A stretch of DNA of 64,000 nt, from the NCBI RefSeq assembly GCF_000003815.2, contig NC_049987.1, forward strand, positions 18,708,084 through 18,772,083, given 5' to 3'. Under the pieces are notes generated by a model. It was not told the origin of the DNA and made no database searches. It worked only from the letters and a program-made list of their open reading frames with translations. The stretch comes from Branchiostoma floridae. Its lineage: Eukaryota > Chordata > Leptocardii > Amphioxiformes > Branchiostomatidae. Made by a program: the position numbers and the translations under genes. Below, piece by piece: positions 1 to 12,335 of this stretch; position 1 is the stretch's first letter; each line of letters opens with the position of its first letter.

Positions 1-34
1 CATTGGCAAAGTAAATACAAACATGTAACCTTAC

Positions 35-790
35 TTGTTCTGCATATGCCTTGCCTATTCCGTCTGAGGCGCCTGTAACAACTGTAACAAAAGTAAAAAA
101 AAATCAATTTGTTTCATAAAATGTCAAATCAAATTACATCACGAGTCTACAAACACACCAAGATATTAATTGAATTATCTTTATTTTCCTGACCATATGA
201 GCTAAATGCAGCAATTCAGTTGTGTTACGTAGGATACTAAAGGCTAAGAACTACGACATGTAGTATTACAATTGGATAAACAATACATCTGGAGCTATGC
301 TATCACTATATCTAATGTTTCTTCCGTTTTCTTAAAACATGTGTGTACGAACTCAAAGAGTTTTTGTTGTACATTGTTGTCTGTGGTTGTCATTATACGT
401 AAACAAACAGTTTGTCTGTGGTTAACTGTTTACATCATGTGTCTACATTGAGAGAACCGGTAAAGGAGTTGCGTATATCATTGTATAAAGGAGAATCTAA
501 TATAAAATGGACTTCATTTTCTATACGACTAGAAGGTAACATTCACTATCTCGTCTAGTCGATCTAAGGTGAAGCACCTGATTGTAGCATTAACTTTAAA
601 CTTCTTTGAGGACATCCTACTTACCTGCCCACTTTCCTGCGTAGTTCCTAAAATCCACGGACAACTGAAGCGGTCCCGACAACAAGTAGACCCTTACTGT
701 CTGCCAAACGCCCCATAACGCCTTGATTCCAAGATAGGACAGAGCAACTATCCCGGCGACTTCTACAAAGCTTTCGACGAACGCCGCCAT
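35..790 (-). CDS. HSD17B12-like short-chain dehydrogenase, first two coding exons (HSD-A, partial)
   Basis: Two exons read on the minus strand: 625-790 (ATG at 788-790) and 35-81, joined in phase 1 with a GT donor at 624 and an AG acceptor at 82-83. Exon 1 encodes about 55 residues with a hydrophobic N-terminal membrane segment and the motif LWGVWQTVR followed by [10 protein letters not shown]. Exon 2 encodes [16 protein letters not shown], the TGxxxGxG dinucleotide-binding loop of classical short-chain dehydrogenases. Exon lengths (166 and 47 nt) and phases equal those of the complete neighbour at 4489-11802, so this is a tandem copy whose other exons lie beyond the left edge. By family it should be an ER NAD(P)H-dependent 3-ketoacyl-CoA reductase or 17-beta-hydroxysteroid dehydrogenase; substrate cannot be told from this part. 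Confidence 0.88.
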
Positions 791-2398
791 CTTTCGTCAC
801 TCGTCTCAATCTAATAAGTGACACATAAACGCAAGCGTCCTTGCCAAATAAGGTCACCTTGATTAAACATGCGCTAATCAAAAATCGAGTTGATAATGGG
901 CAAAGTTTGAAGTCATAACATGAAAGAAATTTCAAACATCTAATTATACCGTTATCTCAGAGGGTTAAGACACTTTGAAGACCCCCAGCGAAGTGGATGT
1001 TGACTCCCCTAGCAACACATAGCAACCACCTTTGACCCCAAGTTTCCCAGATTTCACCCATTGTTCGATAATATCCCCCTCCCCACCTAGTGTGAAAACA
1101 TCCCAGGAGGGGTGCCACCTTGCCAGGTGAGACATTACCTGGCACCCTGTAGGGGTACTGTCTGGGAAGGCAAGCCGGGTGTGTATTGGGTGTAGTGTTT
1201 CCAGTGTGTTAGAATTAATTTGAATGCCACTGTTTGAATTATGCTGTCATCATGAGTACAAATAACCTTGAAAATAGATACAGTACAGCTGATTTAATAG
1301 TGTCCAGCTTCAATCGTTCGTATCCAAACAATTATACACAGTTTTGACATGATCTGATTTCGACTGACTAAAACAAGAAACTGTTTTCAAATAAATGCCC
1401 CAATCCCTCCCAAGTCTTACCAAGGCTAAGTAAACCCAAACAACTTGACCATGTTTCCCCCAAAGAAGGAGGTTGATTATTTTAACCTCATTGCTTTTAA
1501 ACTAGTAATGCTACAGGAAGTATCATAATGTAGTATGTCTATAGTCCGGCCAGTATGCTCAAAAACTATTGTTAGGGTAAGAATTGTACATTGCTGAAAT
1601 GAGAAGGACATTCTGCATTACTGTTAAATGTTTAACAAATCAGACAAATAGATGGTAGTAAATACATCAGTAATCTATTTCAATTTTGTTTTTTAATACA
1701 ATGTGTATTTTACAAATCTACGTTACTCAAATTTGTTCCCTATTTCATACTGTCCCCTTCTCCCACATTCTTATATACATGTAATTTCAATTGTCCCTAG
1801 AACACCTAGCCCTGTACAATATGAACAATCATTGACAACTATGATAATACAAATACATACAAAAAATTTGTAAGGAGTGAGGAATGATTTCTTGACAGTC
1901 ACAGTCATTATTTTTGCCACCAAATCAGACAGATTTTGATTAAGACCAAATGTGGGTTACTGCCCAGGGTCAGTTTCTTCTCAGCCAAGTGCATTAACTG
2001 TTACTTTGATACACAGGTGAAATGGTTTTAATCCAACTTTCTTGGAATTCTGCTATATAATTGTGTGTGTGATACTTCAATGCTTGAAAGTTTGTTTATT
2101 ATTGATCAACAGAACCCAAGCTGCCTGTCTGTCTGACTTGGCAGGTAGAGGTGTGGCAAACTGTGTACTTGCCCATTGTTCTCCTCAGGTAGACTAGTAC
2201 CCTGCTGTCAGGCACTAAGTCAACAAATTACTTGGCCATATTGTTCCTCTATCCAAACAAAAAGATCACATTTCATGCTAGGAATGAACAAAAGTTGCAA
2301 TTTGTCATCTTATTTTTTTCTTAAAAGCGCAACCATATGCAATGTTCTTATTTGTCGCAAAAGACATGCCGGGTAAGTAGATAAGTTGTACTTTAATC

Positions 2399-2543
2399 TT
2401 CAGGTGGTCCCATGGTTGTGCATATTACCACTTCCCTGTCAGGCTGCCATGAATATTTCACATATGCCATTTTTAGAAATATTTTGAACATATTAAAGAA
2501 TATATATGTTATAATCATACTAGTGGGGCTGGGACCACCTGAA
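2399..2543. repeat. Small foldback element with 14-bp perfect inverted ends
   Basis: The ends TTCAGGTGGTCCCA (2399-2412) and its exact reverse complement (2530-2543) enclose about 117 bp of AT-rich sequence. This is a typical short non-autonomous inverted-repeat element; no target duplication was certain. Confidence 0.6.
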
Positions 2544-3103
2544 CATTATAGAGTGCTCTTTGCTGAAAACATACATACCACATTTGTGTCAAAAATATGT
2601 TCTGGGGTGTTGCGCCGAGGGCCTTAAAGGTATAAAATCTAGCTGTGTTTATCATATTCATATTTTAATATCAGTGAGTCTTTCATGAAATCCATATGGT
2701 CTGAAAATATGCTATGGGTCTGTAACTCCACTTCCTGTTGAAAATTCTGAAAAATACCAGCCCAGTAACTTTCTACAGTTGGTGGATCAGTTAATTAGGC
2801 AGAAGGGTGAAAAGTGTCTTAACTCACTGAGATGATTCCAAATTCCGATGTTATGAAAAATGCGCGTTCGTTAACTACATTGGTATCATCGGGTTCGGAA
2901 GGAACGGTTGTATCCGCAGTATTTACATAGCCAGAGGGAACACTCAGCTAATATTTGAGTTGCGCCTTTGTGTGACTTGTTCCCAAGTGTTTTAGTTTAC
3001 ACAAGATAAAAAAAGAGGTCGAAGATCTTATACATATATAATTATGCCTCCATCAAATATTTAGCGTTTTAAGTACGTCTAGTTTAGTTGCTGATGACTT
3101 AAC

Positions 3104-3316
3104 GCTAGTTCACCTTTATCCGCAGGGTAACCTATATTCGTTGTGTTTACCCACGCGGTATTAAGGGATATCACGTCGACGGACGGTGGTTTCAAGTTGT
3201 AATATGTTCAAAATATTGTAATTTGAAGATATCGCCTGTCAACTTGGTACCCCTAAATACCCATTTTTGAAAGCAACGGATTTAGGTTACCCTGCGGACA
3301 AAGGTGAACTAGCGTT
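3104..3316. mobile_element. Foldback MITE with a 30-bp-class terminal inverted repeat
   Basis: Left end starts CGCTAGTTCACCTTTATCCG and continues into a GGGTAACCTA block; the right end (about 3283-3316) is its reverse complement with one change (A to G in the TTTATCC part). The interior is about 150 bp and non-coding. Related fragments lie in the 5'UTR introns of P450-1 (from 23333) and P450-2 (from 41455), so it is a dispersed family. Confidence 0.75.
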
Positions 3317-3364
3317 GATTGTGCAAATGTAGTATCATTTTACATCCCGAGGGTTTATTAATCA

Positions 3365-3480
3365 TTTAACGTCACTCTACGGTGAACGTGACTCGCACAT
3401 ATATAATATAGACAAAATATAATGCCTCCCCATGAATTAATAGTCTCACCCATTGACCCCATGACCTGTCATGTCTGACA
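3365..3480. repeat. Dispersed repeat fragment shared with 63465-63575
   Basis: The blocks CTCTACGGTGAAC, CCCATGAATTA and CATTGACCCCATGACCTG occur in the same order and spacing here and at about 63470-63570, on the same strand. Element class is not recognised. Confidence 0.55.
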
Positions 3481-3640
3481 CTTCATGTCGCTCCCACGGG
3501 TCTGACTTTTAAGGTCTCATCATCTTCACTCTAAATTCATCATCATCATCACTCTAAATCCCTGTACCCCCAATGACAGTGTGTTCATTTACCTCCTGGC
3601 ACACTGTCACGCACATGTTCGGATGGCCAAAGACTATAAG

Positions 3641-3747
3641 TGTGGCGAAATGACTTGTGCCTTGTGGTGAAACGACTTGCCTTGTGGCGAAGCGACTTGC
3701 CTTGTGTCGAAACGACTTGCCTTGTGGCGAAGCGACTTGCCTTGTGG
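3641..3747. repeat. 20-bp tandem repeat, about 5.4 copies
   Basis: Unit close to CTTGTGGCGAAACGACTTGC, with single-base variants between copies (GTGTCG, GAAGCG). It directly abuts the hAT-like end fragment that follows. Confidence 0.85.
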
Positions 3748-3828
3748 TTCAGGTCCGAACCAGGACCTGATCCTATGGGTCTAAACCGGACCTAGACATG
3801 GATTTTCAGTACCGGTACCCACCCCTAG
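3748..3828. mobile_element. hAT-like MITE, right-end fragment
   Basis: Contains the alternating AGGTCC/GGACCT pattern and ends TACCGGTACCCACCCCTA. This matches the terminal repeat of the complete elements at 25427-25860 and 30135-31698. The left end is missing. Confidence 0.6.
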
Positions 3829-4488
3829 CTTTTATATAATAGGTATAAGGTTGTATGAGAAATTGCCGTGTATTTCACAGAAGAACATTTACAGCAATAT
3901 TGGCAAAAAATAGACAGGAAGAAATTGACAATTCCATTTCCTAATTTCTAAGGCAGGTCTATTTTGACAAATTCATTCTACCATGTCAACATAGTCTCAA
4001 CATCTAGCTTAGAACGAGTTATAAAAAGTGTTTCACATAACAATTTAGACTTAGAATAGAGATATCCTTGCTCTGTATGCACCCTCTTATAACAAAACTC
4101 TGTGACTGTTTGAAATCAATATTGTCGAACCGTTATGGACTTTGCCTTGATAGGGTCTAATACCTACAAATCAATGAAGAAAGGAAATACTGCAGGAACC
4201 TACTGAGCTTACTTAGAGCAGACTTTAAAGACAGAGGACTACGATCGTTGCGGTAAGACAGAAAACTACGGGAGCTATGAAAGCTTGCGATGAACATGAT
4301 AAAGTGGAGAAATTTGAAGAAAGACTGATTGCATCTGCATGGGGCTCAGAACAACTACTTTTACTATTGTCGAATTGTAAGAGGTTAAGTGCCTTGATCG
4401 AAATGAACACACAGCTACTATATATTACAATACATGTCGTGCGAATGCATATTACGCCACATGCACATTGTTTGTAAAATGTCTTGTG

Positions 4489-7400
4489 TTATTTCTTCTT
4501 CTTGGACTGCAACTCCTCCATGCCAAGCTGACGAAGCTTCTTCATGACAGGCATTGTTACCCAGTTGCAGAAGACATCCCGGGGAAACAGGCCTGCAAGC
4601 CAGAGCTGTGAATGGAAAACAGACACATATTAGAATCCATGCCATACATGCATGTTTAACATGTACAACACGGTGTTGTGGGAGAAACTAAGTTAAAGGT
4701 AAAGTAACAATTTCAACCCTTTTCTATATGACGTATAAACTACAAATATTCCCAATTGTTCAGGAATGGTTCATATAATGGCCTTACTTGCCCTTAATCC
4801 AAGCATATTTCTTTGCTTGTATAAAATCTTACGTGATAGATATCTTAATAATTGCACAACAATTGCATCTACTGGTGCAGAACTGTTGGGTAATGCCAAT
4901 AAACCTAATATTTTTGTATGTCTGCCCTTATGATGAATATGCTTGTCATTGCGATTGTAGACCTTACATTTGAATATTCATACCATCGGATATAAAATAT
5001 GAAAAAGTAACGGTGGTCTCATAGCCTTTTTTAAGACCGTAGGGCCAGTCGCTTGTTAATGCCTAATGTGTTTAGGGCAGGGTATGTGAAGGAATGGCCA
5101 TCCCTCTCCTTCCAAAGATTTTGCCTTCCCCACCGTAACTATGACCAGGTTTTCATTAGTTAAGTGCCTTTTCTAAGGGCTCAACATTGGTTCGACTCGG
5201 GACCTGGGCAAAACAACCTAACCATTACGTCAATACGGCGCCACTGGTTAATGTATTTACTCACAAACGACAAGGCCATGGTTAGTCTCGTACGAGATAA
5301 GTAAAATACTTACTAACCTGTAGCGAGTGTGAAAAGTAACCGCATGTGTTACTCGCCAGCCCAACCGTGCTCAGGGCACAGCGAACGAAAGACTTCGGTG
5401 TCGCCACGAAGAAATTAGTAGCCAGGTTTCCGATCATCTTCGTAGACACAAATGAGGGAGTAACAGTCTGAAAAAAATTTATAAACACAAACAATTCAAA
5501 CAGCATACTCTCGGGACTGCGACGTTCCCAAAACGGTTCAAGGTCATAATAATGTAACGTTACATTGCAAAAACAGGAACAGATATATGGGGCACTCTAA
5601 GTACTTTTGGTAAGACGTGTAAAAGCTAATCGTATTGGATATTGATGAAGTGTATATCAAGTATATAGACATAATTCGATGCGATTAACAAAATAAGCCC
5701 CACCCCCCCCTTCGGAAGCCACATAATGATACCGTTTTATATGTGTGCCATAAGTGATACCGAGCAAAACATTCAAATAAACAACAAGTTCTTCTGCTAA
5801 TGATAAACAAGTTACACCACAATCGACATTGCAAGGTGGTGCAAAAATGCTTTACGTACCTGTATAATGATACCCTTATCCTTATACTCCGCCGCCAAGC
5901 TCTCGGAGAAAAGGCTCCCAAATGCCTTGAAATAAAAACACAATAAGGAAACATTTGACTCATAGCAAGTACAATTAAAATAAGTTTGTAAATTACTTGA
6001 GAAATAGGATCCTGGCATTCATCTAACAAATTAGTTGTTATTTTGAACGTTAGACATTGTGAGAAAAGCTTGTTTGCAAAAGAAAAAAAACATAGTGGCG
6101 TCGAGTGTGACGTAACTGGTAGAGTATTGGGCTAGGAACCAAGAGGTCCCGAGTCCGATACCCGCCGCCCCTTGGGAAAGGCACTTTACACGACCTTTCT
6201 CACTTTACCCAGGTGTAATACTGAGTACCTGATAAATTCGTTTGGGGGTGGGGGGGCTGGTGGGTGGTACTTTACCTTCTGTCTGTACTACTACTACTGA
6301 CTTAAGTGAGTGCAGTGCCACATTTTCATCGTCTATCCTAAAGCAAATTTAGAAAAATATTACACAATATGACGCTAACCTTGGTGCCTGAGTAGAGAGC
6401 CATAAGCGGAACAGGAGCCGTGGAGAATATAGAAGATAGGTTTATGATCACGCCTTTCTTCCTGAAATGGAACATGTCCTATGATTGGTCAGTTGTAACA
6501 ACGTTCTGGTGACCAGGAGCAACACCGGTACCATAAGGTCTCGGACCGGAGTTTATTTTACGATTTCGGAGCTGGCGGACAACCGCAGGCGGAAGGGCCA
6601 CAGTTCCGCTAAGAAACGTAGGACGCGAAAATCAATCAATACGATGAAAAGCCGTTTCCTGCTTCTTTTGATATCGTCTGTTGCCTGTTCATTTCGGGTA
6701 AAATACCTAGTGAATTTCTAATTTTGGACCCGAAAAATATCATTTTTACACGTTTTCGATCGAAGCTGCTTTGAAAAAGAATTCTGCCAGGATAACGGCC
6801 TCTGTGGTAAAGAAGCTACATTCTTCATGTTTTTAAAATATGACAATGAAAAAATGTGATAACTTTTTTGCAATCTTCGATGACGTAAATTCATCGAAAG
6901 CGGATGAAAAACGCCGCTATTGGTGTCATCAGGCGAAAAAAAGTATCACCTATACCCTTTTACAAGGGAACTATGGAACTAAAAAGTCACCTACCTGACG
7001 TTCGTCCCGTTTTTCTTAGCGCCCCTGAAACTATCTTTGTATCCTAACTTAAGTCAGGCACATTGTATTCAGCCATAGGCTGAGATTGATTCAATTTAAT
7101 TAGAGGGTACTTGGGGAGTTTTGTAGAAGACTGCATGCTTTTTGATGCGCGTGGGGCTAATGGGTTCTCTTTCGTATAATGGTACATAGCATACATTTGT
7201 CACTTCTACAATTAATATCTATCGGAAAATAACAGTCCCGTCTGGAGTGGAATGCCCCTTAAAAAGCAATGGGCATGTTTGAGAATGTACCTCTCTACCA
7301 TCCCTGGCAGCACAATCTTGGTCATCTGAAAGGTAACAAAAGAAATTTACAATTTAACAGCAAGAAAAGAAAACAGACCATATAATGACTACTCAAGTGT

Positions 7401-10334
7401 GTGTGTATCAGCTCATATGTACATGTAGCTTAGGAGTAGATATAACGGGAGGTGCCCCAACACGGTACGCTTTTTCTTTCGCTCAAACTCATGGCGCTCC
7501 ATCGCTAGTTGCCTGAGAGTGGTCAAATTTTGATGATTGAATTTTTTACACATAGATTTGAACAACATACTTGAATAAGAAATGCATTCATGTGGTTCAT
7601 GAACCTTTCGCGCTGCGTGTTACAAGCGACAAACACTGTGAGACAATTTCGTGTATGTAACCTTCCAATTTTGTGCTACGCTGGACAGTGTGTCTAACTT
7701 GGTACGCTTTTTTTACATTTTGCTCTCTTCAGAGGTAAGTGGTAAATTTAAGTACACAGAAAAAAGTTAATAGTATAATATTTTAGCTTTCTTTTGACAG
7801 TTAAATCGTGACTGTATGTACTTCTTGTCTCACATGAGAAAGGCTGTACCTAGAACAATCCAGCTGATGTGTTTACGGGCAATGGGCTGAATGCACTGAT
7901 TGTGAATGCCCGACTAAAAAAACCATTACGAAAAAACGACACCGCCAACATCAATAAAATTCTGATAATATGAAAATATCATCTACATCTCTCTATAAAG
8001 TCTTATTTTCATAGACAGCACGAATCATTTGTTACAGTCAAATAAATCTTTGGAGCGTTCTCTAGTCTGCCACCTTCACGGCCACACTCCCTTGGGAGTA
8101 CAATGGTGGCAATGTTTATTTCGCTTCCTTTTGCTTGCTTTTCTACTCAACAAACATTTGAAGACGACCCATATTCATAGTGTTTTATGGAGCTTTATTT
8201 ATGTGTATCATGGCAGTTGTGTGACTGCTTGAAAGAGTTCGTATAGTTAGCGACACGAGCCACCAATACGCAGAGGCCGGTGACCGCAGTGATTCAGCAC
8301 TGTCAACATTACTGTTAGAATTCTGTTTTTAAAAAAACATGAAGTAAATATGTTAAAGTATACTTGGAATGCAAATTGAAGCTGTGTGCATGGAGTTGGT
8401 TTATTTACCTTTGTAATCAGCATAGTCAGTGGTAACAAACACGGTGTACTTATGGATAATAAGATCAGCAAAAAATCCGTGCCGTCTTAGGACGGGAACC
8501 GTCTTAGGGCAGCCCCCGTTACAACGCCTAATTGGGCTTTTTTTTTCAATATACTTCGAATCTACGTACCAGATTCATGTAACTAGCCAGTAGTATTATT
8601 TGATGCTTTTCCTTATGGTAAACCCGTTGTTGTGCAATAGATCTTGACTTGACTAGTCTTGACTTAGCAAAAGACGTTTGTTTCTATTCTTATGAATATG
8701 AAAACCGTTAAGATAAGCTAGGTTTAACATGCAGACAATAAGGCAAGCTTCAACCCTGTTGCTATAGTTGTTGTGCTATATACTTTGAATGGACTTGACT
8801 AGCGTTGACTACCAAAGTTTCTATTCTAATAAAAACCGTTAACAGTTAAGAGGTTTAATTTTCAGACCAGGAGGCAAATATGGAATGCATTTCAGCAAAC
8901 GAACTTCATTGTCAAACATACCTTGAGCATGGAAATCACGTTGCAATAGATCATCGTCTCTGTGACCTGGGGGCAGGAATTTTAATTTTTAGAAATATTT
9001 AAATGCAAAAAAGTGCACGGTTGCATATCAAAAGCGGCCTCGCAATGTGCATGTGCAGTCGCGATTGATTCTTGTCCAGGTAATAAGGGTCAATGTCCCC
9101 CACCTGTGACCAACTCTTTGCTTAGGCGCATGCACACGTACATCTGTTTACTTCTGAGGGGCTTTAACCTCTGAACTTACACCCACAATACCTTGCTGCA
9201 CTGACAATGTTATATCTCTTATTTGGTCAATTGTCATCACTTAAACAATTGTGCACAAATACAAATTAATCAGTTTACTAACTTTTGCTAGCATAACGGT
9301 TCAAGTAAAAGGAACTAGAAGTTGTTTCAAACAACGTGGCGTCGACGTGTTGGTGAACTGTTAAAGGTATACTACGGATTTGTTTAATGACCACCAGAAT
9401 TAGACCCTCCTGGCTGTAAACAACAACTTCCAGGCCTATAAAAAAATTTTTTATTGTCCCAATCTTCCGTAGTATAGCTTTAAGGTTGTATCTCACTGCG
9501 CTTGCGTCATGCTTGCGTCACTGGGGAGTTAAAAAGAAACTCAACGAATTATAGAGATAAACTTTATGTGTATTTTGTCGTCTTCTAAGTCTACTTTTAC
9601 GCTTTACGTAATATCTAAATTACTAAATATCAAAAAAAAACAGTGGCGCAGTGAACGAACCCCGCAGTGACGCAAGCTTGACGCAAGAGCAGTGTTTGCC
9701 CCAGAACCCAGAGGTCCTGGTTTGAATCCCCGATATCTGTCCGTATATGCAGATTGCACTGTTCAATACTAACCTGGTACCGGTGCGTTACGCCATCAGG
9801 CGGTTTACAATTTCACCGCAATGATAACAAATAAACGGAACTGCATGCAAACCTCTTCCTCAACTTGTAGGAAGAACTCCGGGTGACTGGCTGCCTTCAT
9901 GCCAACATTGTTTACTGGAAAGGAAGGCAGGAAAGAATTGGAGTCGCTGTAAAACGTATATTCTACTCTAAGATAATTCGAACTTCCGTGATTACAAAAG
10001 GCATTTTACACGACTTTCCCCATTTCACTCAGGTGTAAAGGAGTATCTAGTTTCGGTTAGGGACGTCCCTCAGATAAGACATTAAATTTAAGGTTCCATG
10101 CTTGAAAAGAGCCACAGTTCGAGCACGTAATACAAAAGATCTCACCATACTAAACGTAAAGAGTAGATGACTGCTACCAGGTGTGAGTGTTTCATTTAAA
10201 TCTCTCCGTATATGCAGCTTGTACTTGTCAGTATCTGTGTGTGTTTGTACGTGTGTGTGTGTGTTTGTGCGTGCGTGTGTGTGTGTGTGTGTGTGTGTTT
10301 GTGCGTGTTTGTGCGCGTTGTGTGTGTGTGCGTT

Positions 10335-10369
<35 letters not shown>

Positions 10370-11802
10370 GTGTATGTGTGTGTGTATGTGTGTGTGTATG
10401 TGTGTGTGTATTATAAATCAAAAGGTACATGTACATAACTGAATGTACCAGTGACTATAGTTACTAACCAAGACAGGCAATGTCAAGTCCCTCCAACTCC
10501 TGTTTGATGTTGCCATAGATTTTGCTGGAGCAAAAATCTGCAACCACTGTCTTTGTCCGAACAGCAGTTCTGCCTTCTGTGAACAAAGTTTCTTGTTCAG
10601 CTCATGTGTTTTCCTTTTGATGACGTTGTAACATTCAGTATACAAACTCTTCAATAAGGTGAAACGTAAGATTAATAAATAGATGTTTAAACAAATGTTT
10701 AGCGTGGAAACAGGGGAATTTAGAAAGTGCTGTACCTATCTTTGCAGCTACAGCCTTCAGCTTGTCTTCTGATCGGCTGATCAAGACAATGTTCAGCCCA
10801 TGAGCTGCGAGCTACAATAATATATATGGACATTATTTTGATTGCAGAAATCTAAATTATTACGAGTACCATAAACAAGCCAATTCTAGACTAAAAAGAC
10901 AACATTTGCGATCGCGCGATCGAATGCTAAATATATTTCATTTTCAGATTGTAAGCTTTGTGAAAATAAAATACACTGTTTCAAATCACTGAATCCTTTT
11001 TCATCACTTAAGTTCAAAAATTGGAAATTTTTAGCTGACTTCGTACTTTGTTCAATAATGGATTGTTTTACACACACACACACACACACACACAAATACA
11101 CCACACATGCATATAAGCACACGAAATCTTGAACCCCCCCCCCCCCAAATACCGTGGGAAAACTACCCCGTATCAAATCATTATTTCATGTGGCTATAAT
11201 GACAAATTCATTATGGCTTATTAAGCCAAACTTCAAATTATTGTAACAATAACAAATTATTCTTAAAAGGTGTATAAAAACCCAAGAATCCGTAGAACAA
11301 TGTGAACACAAAATGTTGATAATGCATGCACGGCCATGGACGTTACAAGCCACCTCCATAGTTAACATGAGATTGCGGGAGGACCTGGAATGTCACGCTA
11401 CCTGCTCTGCATATGCCTTGCCAATTCCATCGGTGGAGCCTGTAACAACTGCAAGAAGTAAATAGAAAACAAACAATGCTTTATTCATTCCAAAATACAA
11501 CATGTCGGAGCACCTAGACCTAAATACCACTACGCAGCCGACTGACGTAACAGCCTTCTCCGTGTAATGATCAAAGGTCACACATCTTTGTTTGTTTTCT
11601 TTGTAACAAGCAGTAAAGTTTAAGTTCCCTTCTTACCTGCCCAAAGCCCTGCGTAGTTTCTGAAGTCCACTGACAATCCAAGAGGCCCAGAAAGCAAGTA
11701 GAGTCTTACTGTCTGCCAAACGCCCCATAACACTCTGAATCCGACGTACAACAGTGTAACTATACCGGTTGCTTCTAAAACGTTACAGCCAAGCACCGCC
11801 AT
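4489..11802 (-). CDS. HSD17B12-like very-long-chain 3-oxoacyl-CoA reductase / 17-beta-hydroxysteroid dehydrogenase (HSD-B)
   Basis: Eleven coding exons, minus strand: 11637-11802, 11402-11448, 10736-10811, 10469-10576, 9853-9914, 8922-8966, 7291-7325, 6380-6461, 5860-5925, 5318-5467 and 4489-4605. All have GT-AG borders and compatible phases; together 954 nt, 317 residues, close to the 312 of human HSD17B12. Visible: N-terminal hydrophobic segment; TGSTDGIG cofactor loop (59-66 region); NNVG (134-137); catalytic Ser190 in INLSS; Tyr203-x3-Lys207 in YSGTK; STKM after the active site; and a C-terminal KKKK, a dilysine ER-retrieval signal. The family reduces 3-ketoacyl-CoA in fatty-acid elongation and can reduce estrone; HSD17B3 is a close relative, so the substrate is open. 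It is downstream of, and co-oriented with, three P450 genes and has a tandem copy on its left. No break was seen. Confidence 0.93.
5150..5250 (-). mobile_element. tRNA-derived SINE, head part
   Basis: On the minus strand it begins near AGTGGCGCCGTATTGACGTA (A-box-like) and has the B-box-like GTCCCGAGTCGAACC, followed by the AAAGGCACTTAAC body start seen in the other SINEs here. It lies in the last intron of HSD-B. Confidence 0.55.
6103..6245 (+). mobile_element. tRNA-derived SINE
   Basis: The tRNA-like head has an A-box-like GACGTAACTGGTAGAGT and a B-box-like GTCCCGAGTCCGATACCC. The body follows with GGGAAAGGCACTTTACACGA, TTTCTCACTTTACCCAGGTG and an ACCTG stretch. It lies in intron 8 of HSD-B (between the exons at 6380 and 5925). 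Confidence 0.65.
9361..9483. mobile_element. Short MITE with 18-bp inverted ends
   Basis: TTAAAGGTATACTACGGA at the left and TCCGTAGTATAGCTTTAA at the right enclose about 87 bp. It lies in intron 5 of HSD-B (between the exons at 9853 and 8966). Confidence 0.65.
9501..9687. repeat. Foldback element with GCTTGCGTCA ends
   Basis: The left arm CTTGCGTCATGCTTGCGTCA and CTGGGG is matched in inverse order on the right by CCCCGCAGTGACGCAAGCTT and GACGCAAG. It is followed at about 9690-9745 by a tRNA-like B-box (GGTCCTGGTTTGAATCCCC), so it may have landed in the head of a SINE. Confidence 0.55.
9987..10080 (+). mobile_element. SINE body fragment
   Basis: AAAGGCATTTTACACGACTT, CATTTCACTCAGGTGTAAA and TTCGGTTAGGGACGTCCCTC match the body of the tRNA-derived SINE at 6103-6245. 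No head is attached. It lies in intron 4 of HSD-B. Confidence 0.5.
10229..10410. repeat. Microsatellite (GT)n with (GTCT)n and (TCTC)n
   Basis: About 180 bp of GT dinucleotide repeats interrupted by T and C, with a central GTCT block (about 10335-10360) and a short TC block. It lies in HSD-B intron 4, about 60 bp from the exon at 10469-10576. Reading frames through it on both strands are low-complexity artefacts. Confidence 0.95.
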
Positions 11803-12169
11803 TTTGTTATCGCGTCATCACCCCAAGCGATGACACACAAAAAAAGAATGTTTGTAACTGAAATCACAGAAAAAAACGTTTATGAATGCTCTCGTCAGAA
11901 CAGGCAAAGGCGCAAAATTTGTAGTGGTGCCGTGTATTGCCAAATTGCATTAGGTAACGATACGTTGGGTCATATTATCGAACTTTGACCTCATTTACAT
12001 TTCAAGAACGAGATAAAAAGATTGTAATATCAAAGGTTGGCGAACGAAACCTGCTACACCCTTCCAGTTGAAACCGCCGGTTCTTTATAAAAGTGTCACC
12101 GTAACTTAAAGATTAATTCAATGCAACTGTTTCCTGCGTGTGCGCAACCATTTGCCAGGTGAAACTAGG

Positions 12170-12335
12170 GGAATCCGCAGCCCATGCCAGTGGTAGACAA
12201 AGTTTTGACTGCACGTTACGTTCTACGGCGTGTCTGCGTGCTCCAAAATCCGTCGGATTCCGTACGAGTTCGTACGGAGGCGGTATTTACCACTTACGGA
12301 TCACAAAAGGTTGCCCACGTTTTGTCACGAAGGCA
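12170..12335. repeat. Repeat copy also found upstream of P450-2
   Basis: Blocks GGAATCCGCAGCCCATG, CAAAGTTTTGACTGCACGTT, TCCGTACGAGTTCGTACGGA (palindromic) and TTGCCCACGTTTTG recur in reverse orientation at about 43690-43845, inside the element at 43645-43952. Here it sits roughly 370-530 bp upstream of the HSD-B ATG. Confidence 0.7.

Larger units (their letters stand above)
791..4488. other. Intergenic region between HSD-A and HSD-B
   Basis: No coding exon found on either strand. It holds two foldback elements (2399-2543 and 3104-3316), a 20-bp tandem repeat (3641-3747), a hAT-like end fragment (3748-3828) and a segment repeated near the right end of the window (about 3365-3480). The first few hundred bases should include the HSD-A promoter, and the last part the HSD-B 3'UTR. 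No obvious AATAAA was found close to the HSD-B stop on the minus strand. Confidence 0.6.

Noticed and set aside
5685..6029. 114-codon minus-strand open frame
   Set aside because: Overlaps HSD-B exon 9 in the wrong frame and crosses its splice sites; the true exon is 5860-5925.
10047..10442. Several overlapping open frames of Cys/Val- or Thr/His-rich sequence
   Set aside because: They read the GT/CT microsatellite in HSD-B intron 4.
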